Part shown: positions 52,365-59,691 of the stretch, in pieces
Layout: every line of letters begins with the position of its first letter
How positions within the stretch are numbered: the first letter of the stretch is position 1
Origin: CAUTYU01 sp963545205
GTDB taxonomy: Bacteria; Desulfobacterota; Desulfovibrionia; Desulfovibrionales; Desulfomicrobiaceae
Assembly: GCA_963545205.1 (NCBI GenBank)
Contig: CAUUHW010000005.1
Coordinates: forward strand, 62,001 to 126,000
Direction of reading: 5' to 3'
DNA: 64,000 nucleotides
Position numbers and translations under genes: made by a program
The notes under the pieces: generated by a model
What the model was told of the DNA's origin: nothing
Database searches by the model: none
Seen by the model: only the letters and a program-made list of their open reading frames with translations

Positions 52365-53874
52365 CAAACCCCTTCACATTTCAAACTTCACACTTGAAAC
52401 TTATTTATGGGGCGCGGCCACCTTGCTGCGCGGCTACATCGACGCCGGGGACTACAAGCAGTTCATCTTCCCGCTGCTGTTCTACAAGCGCCTGTGCGAC
52501 GTCTATGACGAGGAGCTGGCCGATGCGCTGGAGGAATCCGGCGGCGATCAGGAATACGCCGCGCTTCCCGAGCAGCACCGCTTCCAGATTCCGGAGGACG
52601 CTCACTGGAAGGCCACTCGTACCAAGGTCAAGAACGTCGGTAAGGCCATTCAGGATGCCCTGCGGGCGATTGAAACAGCCAATCCCGACACTCTGTACGG
52701 GGTCTTCGGTGACGCCCAGTGGACCAACAAGGACCGTCTGCCGGACCGGATGCTGCGCGAGCTGATCGAGCACTTCGGTTCGCAGACGCTTTCGCTCTCC
52801 AACTGCCCGGAGGATGAGCTGGGCGTGGGCTACGAGTTCCTGATCAAGAAGTTCGCCGACGATTCCGGTCACACCGCTGCGGAGTTCTATACCAACCGCA
52901 CCGTGGTTCATCTGATGACCGAGATGCTCGAACCCAAACCGGGTGAGTCGATCTATGACCCCACCTGCGGTTCAGCGGGCATGCTGCTCTCAGCCGTCGC
53001 CCATCTGAAGAGGCAGAACAAGGAATGGCGGAACCTGCGGCTGTTCGGCCAAGAGCGTAACCTGCTCACCTCGGCCATCGGCCGGATGAACCTGTTCCTT
53101 CACGGCATCGAGGATTTCCGCATTGTCCGGGGCGATACCCTGGCCAATCCCGCCTTTGTCGAAGGCGACCGGCTCATGCAGTTCGACGTGGTCTTGGCCA
53201 ATCCGCCGTACTCCATTAAACAGTGGGATCGCGATGCCTGGTCTGCCGATCCGTGGGGTCGGAACCTCTACGGCACCCCGCCCCAGGGCCGCGCCGACTA
53301 TGCCTTCTGGCAGCACATCATCAAGAGCATGAAGGCCAGGAACGGCCGCTGCGCCATCCTGTTTCCGCATGGCGTCCTCTTCCGCAACGAAGAGTCGGCC
53401 ATGCGCGAGAAGCTGGTCGCCCACGACGTGGTGGAGTGCGTGCTGGGCCTTGGTCCCAACCTCTTTTACAACTCGCCCATGGAAGCCTGCGTCGTCATCT
53501 GCCGGATGAACAAACCCAAGGAGCGCAGGAACAAGGTGCTTTTCATCAACGCGCTGAACGAGGTGACCCGCGAGCGGGCACAGAGCTTCCTCACCGACGA
53601 CCACATCCGGCACATTGCCGCTGCTTACCAGGATTTCTGTGACGAGGACGGCTTTGCCCGGGTGGTCGGCAATGACGAGATCCGGGAGAAAGCCAGCAAT
53701 CTCAGCATCCCGCTCTACGTGCGGGCGGAAAACGGAGACGGCAATGGAAACGGCGAGACCGGAACGGTCAGCCTCAAGCAGGCCATAGCAAACTGGCAGG
53801 AAAGCTTGATGGCATTGCGGGAGTCGATGGACGGTCTGCTGTCAACCTTAAAGGGAGGACTGCATGGATGCTAA
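52357..53874 (+). CDS. hsdM: Type I restriction-modification DNA methyltransferase subunit, copy 2
   Basis: 505 residues with motif I YDPTCGSAGMLLSA, catalytic NPPY (VLANPPYSIKQWD) and EFYTNRTVVHLM before them. Intact. Its N-terminus (LHISNFTLET) is encoded by the short repeat. It diverges from copy 1 throughout yet keeps the same domain order, so the two are an old tandem pair rather than a recent duplication. Only one hsdS and one hsdR follow. Confidence 0.95.
   Translation: MADKPLHISNFTLETYLWGAATLLRGYIDAGDYKQFIFPLLFYKRLCDVYDEELADALEESGGDQEYAALPEQHRFQIPEDAHWKATRTKVKNVGKAIQDALRAIETANPDTLYGVFGDAQWTNKDRLPDRMLRELIEHFGSQTLSLSNCPEDELGVGYEFLIKKFADDSGHTAAEFYTNRTVVHLMTEMLEPKPGESIYDPTCGSAGMLLSAVAHLKRQNKEWRNLRLFGQERNLLTSAIGRMNLFLHGIEDFRIVRGDTLANPAFVEGDRLMQFDVVLANPPYSIKQWDRDAWSADPWGRNLYGTPPQGRADYAFWQHIIKSMKARNGRCAILFPHGVLFRNEESAMREKLVAHDVVECVLGLGPNLFYNSPMEACVVICRMNKPKERRNKVLFINALNEVTRERAQSFLTDDHIRHIAAAYQDFCDEDGFARVVGNDEIREKASNLSIPLYVRAENGDGNGNGETGTVSLKQAIANWQESLMALRESMDGLLSTLKGGLHGC
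52371..52402 (+). repeat. Short repeat, site b (inverted relative to site a)
   Basis: CTTCACATTTCAAACTTCAC and following bases lie within codons 6-15 of hsdM2 and replace the usual N-terminal residues. Inverted copy of the site at 51973-52010. Confidence 0.8.
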
Positions 53875-55179
53875 GACGCCTTTCTCTCAAGAGGCTCTGA
53901 ACGAAATCTTCAAGATTTCCCCTAAAGATCCGGAACGCGTAATTTCAAGGGAAAGCAGTAGCCTTGAATTCAAGGAATCATTCGGGTGGTAAGCTTGTCA
54001 AAGTACCTGAAAACAAGCGCTGCATATGCCAATGCCAAAGGCGGCTATATCGTGTTTGGCATTTCCAACAATCCACACCGTCTTTGCGGTCTTTCAGGGG
54101 CTAACCTAAAGTCATTTGAGGATATTGATCCGGAAAAGATATCACACAACTTCAATGAACACTTTGCTCCAGAAATAAAATGGGATATTCATTTACACGA
54201 CCTTCAAGGGAAGTTTTTTGGCCTTCTGTATATCTATGAGGCCAAAGACAAGCCAGTCGTCTGCATCAAAGATGCTGAGAAGGATCTGAAAGAGAGCGAT
54301 ATCTACTACCGATATCGAGGCCGCTCCGAGCGTATTAAATACCCGGAACTCAGAGCCATCCTTGAGGCCAAGCGGGAAACTGAACAGCGCCTATGGATGC
54401 AACATCTCGAAAACATAGCCCGGATCGGTGTTCGTGAGGCTGGGATTTTCGATCTGCACACCGGTAGCGTAACCGGGTCTGGAGGCTCGTTCCTCATTGA
54501 TGAATCACTTCTTAGTCAGCTTTCTTTCATCAAAGAGGGGGAGTTCTCTGAGGTCAAAGGTAAGCCCGCGCTAAAGCTGATCGGACATGTTGAACCCCTG
54601 GCTGGAAGCGTTATCGGTACGGCCAAAAAACAAATTGTAAAAACCAAAGGCATAAGGACGGCTGATATCGTTCTCAGCACGTTGAATCAGGTTAATGTTC
54701 CTGAGCCAGACGAGTACATCAAACAGATCTGCTTTGAAAGCGCCGCATTTCTACCCGTCTACTATTTCATCAAGAAAGCCGGAATGACACTGGATAAAAC
54801 CGTGAAAATGCTCGAAGGCGTGGTTTCAAGATCAGTCACGCGAGGGAAACTGATTGAACGGTTGAAGAGTGGAAATACTCAGGAACTTGCAATCCCCAAC
54901 GGAAGAACTGCCGCAGCCACTAAAAAGAGGAAATACGCAGAGGAGTTGCGAAGCAAAAAGGTCAACGCAGACCTTACGGGGAAAGAGCTTGAATATTGCC
55001 TTCAAGCTATACGCGGACTGACGGCGGACGAGGTCAAATCCAACTCGAAGTATATCAGAGAGCTTTTGCGGAACTGGTTTAACAAGCACTACGCATCGGC
55101 CAAAGGCCCACTGGCTGACAACCTGCGACGGGCGATCTGCTGGGTTGATGAAGCATTGAATATGGGAGACTGTAAGTGA
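53864..55179 (+). pseudogene. AlbA_2/Schlafen-type putative DNA-binding protein, frameshifted
   Basis: From the ATG at 53864 (AGGGAGGA upstream) the frame encodes 42 residues ending SSSLEFKESFGW, then TAA (53990). The remainder, SLSKYLKTSAAYANAKGGY followed by IVFGI, continues one base back from 53986 to 55179. Joined, it is an AlbA_2 domain (residues about 30-150) with a long C-terminal region of unknown role. No slippery heptamer is evident at the shift, so mutation or read error is likelier than programmed frameshifting. Located between hsdM2 and hsdS, a common place for extra genes in type I loci; it overlaps hsdS by four bases. Confidence 0.75.
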
Positions 55180-56381
55180 GTACACAATCCCTGAAGCCCG
55201 GCTGGAAGATGGTTAAGTTCGGCGAGGTTGTGAAGAACGCCAACCTCGTGGAGCGTGATCCCGAGGCCAATGGCGTTGAAAGAATCGTCGGGCTTGAACA
55301 CATCGATCCCGAGAATCTGCATGTCCGTCGCTGGAACTCCGTTGCGGATGGCACCTCGTTTACCCGCAAATTCGTACCGGGACAGACGCTCTTTGGTAAG
55401 CGCCGGGCCTATCAACGCAAGGTCGCCTACGCTGAGTTTGAAGGCATTTGCTCCGGGGATATCCTGACGTTCGAGCCGAAGAATAGAAAGGTTCTACTGT
55501 CGGAGCTTCTGCCATTTATCTGCCAGAGCAATGCCTTCTTCGATCATGCGCTCGATACCTCGGCCGGATCGCTATCACCCCGGACCAGTTGGACCGCGTT
55601 ACAAGATTTTGAATTCCCGCTGCCGCCGCTTGATGAACAGAAGCGTATTGCCGAGATCCTGTGGGCGGCCGATGAGGCGGTGGAGTCATGGCTGGCAGCC
55701 TTCAATGCCTTCGAAATAACAAAACAACAAATTTTGAGCTCAACTTTTACGCCAGAAAAGACTTCATTGAATGGATGGAAAATCAAGAAGCTCAAGGATG
55801 TTGCAACTCTTCAAACAGGCATTGCGAAGGGAAGAAAATACGCCCCCGGAGAAACTCTCGTTGAGCTCCCGTATTTGCGAGTTGCAAATGTTAAAGACGG
55901 ATATCTTGACCTCAGTGAAATAAAAACGATTTCGGTAACTTTGGCCGAAGTTGAAAGATTTAGTGTCAGACAAGGTGATGTCCTGATTACTGAAGGTGGA
56001 GATTTCGACAAGGTCGGTAGAGGCACTGTCTGGAATGGAGAAATTGAGGATTGCCTCCATCAAAATCATGTCTTTTGCGTAAGGCCTCAAAATGACGTCT
56101 TATTGCCAGAGTATCTATCCTTTCAAACGGCAAGCCCATATGGGAAGGTCTACTTCCTGAAGTGCGCAAAGAAGACATCCAATCTCGCCTCGATCAATAG
56201 CACTCAGGTAAAGAATTTTCCTGTTTTATTGACCTCTATTGATGAGCAGGAAAAGCTGATTGTTCGCATAAAGTGCGTTGAGGAAAAGCAAACCCAGATC
56301 CGACAGCAGATAGAAAAAATAAAGTCAGTAAGTACTGGATACTTCGCTTCACTTGTAAACGGAGGAGCCGCCCATGTTTAA
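55176..56381 (+). CDS. hsdS: Type I restriction-modification specificity subunit
   Basis: 401 residues in two target-recognition halves, each followed by a conserved helix: first half ending FPLPPLDEQKRIAEILWAAD, second half starting GWKIKKLKDVATLQTGIAKG and ending FPVLLTSIDEQEKLIVRI. Determines the DNA sequence recognised. Intact. Its last codons overlap the start of an hsdR 5' fragment. Confidence 0.95.
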   Translation: MSTQSLKPGWKMVKFGEVVKNANLVERDPEANGVERIVGLEHIDPENLHVRRWNSVADGTSFTRKFVPGQTLFGKRRAYQRKVAYAEFEGICSGDILTFEPKNRKVLLSELLPFICQSNAFFDHALDTSAGSLSPRTSWTALQDFEFPLPPLDEQKRIAEILWAADEAVESWLAAFNAFEITKQQILSSTFTPEKTSLNGWKIKKLKDVATLQTGIAKGRKYAPGETLVELPYLRVANVKDGYLDLSEIKTISVTLAEVERFSVRQGDVLITEGGDFDKVGRGTVWNGEIEDCLHQNHVFCVRPQNDVLLPEYLSFQTASPYGKVYFLKCAKKTSNLASINSTQVKNFPVLLTSIDEQEKLIVRIKCVEEKQTQIRQQIEKIKSVSTGYFASLVNGGAAHV

Positions 56382-56493
56382 CGAAGAAAACACGGTCGAA
56401 CAGATGGTTCTCGACACGCTCTGCGGCGGCGTGACTTCGAACATGGTTGCCGAAGAGCTCGCCTGCTTTTGGTGGGAGTCCATGCAATGGTAA
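56374..56493 (+). pseudogene. 5' fragment of an hsdR gene
   Basis: 39 residues (FNEENTVEQMVLDTL; SNMVAEELACFW) match the HsdR N-terminus, then run out of homology at about 56470 and stop at 56491. The full hsdR begins again at 58853 with FNEENTVEQLVLDTL. The two starts are similar but not identical, so a nuclease and an AlbA-type gene were inserted between, or two related loci recombined. Confidence 0.75.
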
Positions 56494-57419
56494 TGATGAA
56501 AAAACTTTCTCCATCCTTCATCGAGTTGACCCAAGATGCCTGTTTAAAAGCATTCTGGAGGAAGCGTGCTTTACGTGCATTTCTCAAACAGCACCATATC
56601 TCAGAGAATCAACTTGCTTCATGGGCAGAGGATGAATCCAAACGTGATTTTCTTGCGCGTCTTTTTGATGCCTTGATCGGCGTAAAAGACAATAAGGGCT
56701 ATGCTGTCATTCTCAATATGGCGCGGTCACTGGCCGAAATGAAGCACTTTCCGGATCTGGAGAATTGGGAAGATTCCTCGGAAAAAATATCAAATGCTCA
56801 CAAGGCCATTGCAAGACTCAAGAGCCAAGTTGATAAACTCAACGAACAGGTAAGAGACGAAAAGGAATCCAGGGAATGGCGCAAACGGGCCGCCGAAGAT
56901 CGAGAGCGTCAAGTGGCATCTCAGAAAACACTTCAGAGTCTTGAAGAGGAACTAAAGGAACTGCTGACCAGGGTGGGAACTCAAGAGGGTGGCTACGCCT
57001 TCGAGGAGAGGTTCTACAAACTGGTGGCCTATGCGGAAATGGTTGCACGTTGCCCGTACAAAGATCCGGATGGACGACAAATAGATGGCGCGGTCACGTT
57101 GGACGGTACGACATTTCTGGTGGAGGCAAAGTTTACCGGCGATCCCATCGGTTCCCAGGATATTGATATCTTTCTGAGCAAGATCGCTCGCAAAGCAGAC
57201 AATACCATGGGCATCATGGTCTCCTTAGCGGGCTTCAATGAGAATGCCATCAAGAACGCCTCGCGTGACCGAACCCCTTTGCTTCTTATGGACTACAGCC
57301 ATATTTTCAACGTCATTTTGCCCGGGATCATGTCGCTCCCCGAGGTAATCCAGCGCATCTGGCGTCATGCATCCCAAACTGGGGAGTCCTACCTGAGCGT
57401 TACGAATTTTTCGGGATAA
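56487..57419 (+). CDS. PD-(D/E)XK-type restriction endonuclease-like protein
   Basis: About 310 residues. N-terminal helical part, a coiled coil at about 115-165 (KLNEQVRDEKESREWRKRAA), then a nuclease-like core: FEERFYK (Glu), RQIDGAVTLDG (Asp) and FLVEAKFTG (Glu-x-Lys), the metal-binding pattern of Mrr-type and related endonucleases. No helicase or methylase domain. I do not recognise a named family. Its position inside a type I locus suggests an added defence gene. GGGAG precedes the ATG at 56487; another ATG at 56493 is possible. Confidence 0.75.
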   Translation: MVMMKKLSPSFIELTQDACLKAFWRKRALRAFLKQHHISENQLASWAEDESKRDFLARLFDALIGVKDNKGYAVILNMARSLAEMKHFPDLENWEDSSEKISNAHKAIARLKSQVDKLNEQVRDEKESREWRKRAAEDRERQVASQKTLQSLEEELKELLTRVGTQEGGYAFEERFYKLVAYAEMVARCPYKDPDGRQIDGAVTLDGTTFLVEAKFTGDPIGSQDIDIFLSKIARKADNTMGIMVSLAGFNENAIKNASRDRTPLLLMDYSHIFNVILPGIMSLPEVIQRIWRHASQTGESYLSVTNFSG

Positions 57420-57431
57420 AGTGGAGGGATT

Positions 57432-58856
57432 TTGAAATTGAAACTGGATGAACTGCGAAATCAAATCTCCCTCGGCGAGGACAGCACGCACCAGTTCAAG
57501 GTTGATGTGCGTAACGCCGAATCCCTTGCTTCAGAGATGGCCGCGTTCGCGAACTGCGAGGGTGGAACGATCTATCTGGGAGTGGCCGATGACGGCTCTG
57601 CGCCCGGACTCTCCACGACAGACGTTGGCCGGATCAATCAGCTCATCAGCAATGCCGCCAGTCAGCTCATCAGCAATGCCGCCAGTCAGCTTGTGAAAAG
57701 TCCGTTGACGGTGCGGACCGAGAACGTCGCCCTTGAGAATGGCCGCGTCGTGATCGTGCTGACCGTGCCCAAGGGACTCGACAAGCCTTACTTCGACAAG
57801 AATGGCGTGATCTGGTTGAAAACCGGCGCGGATAAGCGGCGGGTGAACTCGAAGGAGGAGCTGCGCCGTCTCTTCCAGATGACGGACCAGTTCCATGCCG
57901 ACGAACTGCCGACCAAGGCCGGGATCGATACACTGGATAAGCTGCGTTTCCGGGATTTCCTGCGTGACGTTTACAAACAGGAGTACCCTGAAAAGTCGGA
58001 GGAATTGACACGTCTGCTCCAGAACATGAATCTGGCCACCGATGACGGGAACTTGAACCTGGCCGGGTTGCTGATGTTTGCCGAACGACCGGAACTGATC
58101 AAGCCGCAGTTCGTGCTCAAGGCAATCCGCTATCCCGGAAACCGGATTCATGCGACAGATTATGTGGATACGGAAGACTTTGCCGGGCCGCTGCCGAAAA
58201 TCTTCGAAGACGCCATCGCTTTTGTGATGCGCAACCTGCACAAGGTCCAGGCGGGTCGAGGTGTGAACGCGCCCGGGCAACCGGAAATCCCCGAAAGCGT
58301 GTTTGAGGAACTGCTGGTCAACGCCCTGGTTCACCGGGATTATCTGGTAAGTGCGCCGGTCCGGTTGTTCATCTTCGACAACCGCATCGAAATCATCAGC
58401 CCCGGTCATCTGCCCAACAACCTGACCGTGGAGAAGATCCGGACGGGAAACTCCAACATTCGCAATCCGATCCTGGTCTCCTATGTGGCCAAGGGGCTGC
58501 TGCCCTACCATGGACTCGGCTCCGGCATCAAACGCGTCCTGTCGGAATGGCCATGGATCGACTTCGTCGATGACCGGGACGGCTGCCTGTTTACTGCTAC
58601 GGTTCACCGGAAGCCGGCGGATGAGCTGGAATTGGTGAACATTGCGTCGAAGAGTTCACCAAAAAGTTCATCAAAAACCGAACTGCAGATCATTGAGCTA
58701 ATGCGCGAAAATGCTTCTATCACGACAGAACAGCTGGGTGAAGCCTTGGGCATTACCAAGCGGGCTGTACTGAAGCAGATTGAAAAACTCAAAGATCAGG
58801 GACGGCTGCAACGTGTCGGCCCTGCCAGGGGCGGCCATTGGGAGGTACTGGAATGA
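57432..58856 (+). CDS. AlbA_2 / HATPase_c_4 helix-turn-helix protein
   Basis: 474 residues, TTG start with GGAGGG upstream. AlbA_2 domain (STHQFKVDVRNAESLASEMA; FANCEGGTIYLGVADDG), central region, then a GHKL-like ATP-binding segment (LVNALVHRDYLVSAPVRLF; NRIEIISPGHLPNNLT; GLGSGIKRV) and a C-terminal winged helix (ASITTEQLGEALGITKRAVL). Usually regarded as ATP-dependent transcription regulators or defence accessory proteins. Carries a 24-bp tandem duplication in frame near residue 70. Overlaps the hsdR start by four bases (ATGA). Confidence 0.88.
   Translation: MKLKLDELRNQISLGEDSTHQFKVDVRNAESLASEMAAFANCEGGTIYLGVADDGSAPGLSTTDVGRINQLISNAASQLISNAASQLVKSPLTVRTENVALENGRVVIVLTVPKGLDKPYFDKNGVIWLKTGADKRRVNSKEELRRLFQMTDQFHADELPTKAGIDTLDKLRFRDFLRDVYKQEYPEKSEELTRLLQNMNLATDDGNLNLAGLLMFAERPELIKPQFVLKAIRYPGNRIHATDYVDTEDFAGPLPKIFEDAIAFVMRNLHKVQAGRGVNAPGQPEIPESVFEELLVNALVHRDYLVSAPVRLFIFDNRIEIISPGHLPNNLTVEKIRTGNSNIRNPILVSYVAKGLLPYHGLGSGIKRVLSEWPWIDFVDDRDGCLFTATVHRKPADELELVNIASKSSPKSSSKTELQIIELMRENASITTEQLGEALGITKRAVLKQIEKLKDQGRLQRVGPARGGHWEVLE
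57639..57691 (+). repeat. Exact 24-bp tandem duplication within the AlbA/HATPase gene
   Basis: The unit CAGCTCATCAGCAATGCCGC plus CAGT occurs at 57639-57662 and 57663-57686, and starts a third time (CAGCT). It adds eight residues (QLISNAAS) in frame. The copies are identical, so the event is recent, and the number could vary by slippage. Confidence 0.9.
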
Positions 58857-58959
58857 CCAACTTCAATGAGGAAAATACGGTTGAACAACTGGTGTTGGAT
58901 ACCTTGACCGACAGGGATAGCCAGTGGTGCGTTGCCGAGCCGCAAGCCGATTATCTTGA

Positions 58960-59014
58960 TTCACCCTTCACAACTCAAACTTCAAACTCCTCCCTTCAAA
59001 CTTCAAACTTCAAA
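58960..59014 (+). repeat. Short repeat in hsdR, site c
   Basis: Several CTTCAAACT/CTTCACA units in a row. They encode TQTSN, then SSLQTSNFKW, residues without counterpart in the HsdR core around them. Confidence 0.8.
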
Positions 59015-59330
59015 TGGCGCTTCGTGTCCGCCGAGGAGCTGCCCCGTCAGCACTCCGACGTGCTGGTGGAGTCGATGGTGCGCGACGCCCTCATCCGCCT
59101 GAACCCGGAAATCAAGGCCCAATCCGACCACGCCGACGAGGTGCTCTGCCGCCTGCGGACCATTCCGCTGTCGGTACAGAGCGAAGGCCTGGTGCGGGCC
59201 AACGAGCTGTTCGCCGAATGGCTGCGGGGCGAGAAGTCCATGCCCTTCGGCGAGCGCGGCGAACACACGCCGGTGCGGCTGATCGACTTCGAGAATCTCA
59301 GCAACAACGATTACGTGGTCACCAACCAGT

Positions 59331-59396
59331 GGAAGTGTGAAGGGAGAAATTTGAAATGTGAAGTTTTAAACTTCAAATCTCACACTTCAAACTTCC
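59331..59396 (+). repeat. Short palindromic repeat in hsdR, site d
   Basis: A 66-base (22-codon) near-palindrome: GGAAGTGTGAAG at one end, TTCAAACTTCC at the other, and GAAGTTTTAAACTTC at the centre. It lies between conserved NDYVVTNQW and KRFDIVLLVNG, so it is an in-frame insertion into a loop just before the nuclease motif. Confidence 0.85.
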
Positions 59397-59656
59397 AGCA
59401 ACACGAGACGAACGCGAAGCGGTTCGACATCGTGTTGCTGGTGAACGGCATCCCGCTGGTGGTCGGCGAGGCCAAGACGCCGGTGCGCCCGGCGGTGACC
59501 TGGGTGGACGGGGCCAGCGACATCCATAACGGCTACGAACAGAGCGTGCCGCAGATGTTCGTGCCCAATGTTTTTTCTTTTGCTACCGAGGGCAAGAGCT
59601 ATCGCTACGGCTCTGTGCGCATGCCCATCGATATCTGGGGGCCGTGGCACAATGGA

Positions 59657-59691
59657 GGTGTGAAGGGTGAAGTTGGAAGTGTGAAAGAAGG
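59657..59691 (+). repeat. Short repeat in hsdR, site e
   Basis: GGTGTGAAGGGTGAAGTTGG and following GTGTGAAAGAAGG interrupt the conserved run from IDIWGPWH to SVQRAIRSMLRPE. Confidence 0.75.

Noticed and set aside
53975..53998. Programmed -1 ribosomal frameshift in the AlbA_2 gene
   Set aside because: No X-XXY-YYZ slippery heptamer and no obvious downstream pseudoknot; a mutation or read error is simpler.
58960..59691. CRISPR array from the repeated TTCAAACTTC units
   Set aside because: Units are too short, variable in spacing and orientation, lie inside coding frames, and no cas gene is present.
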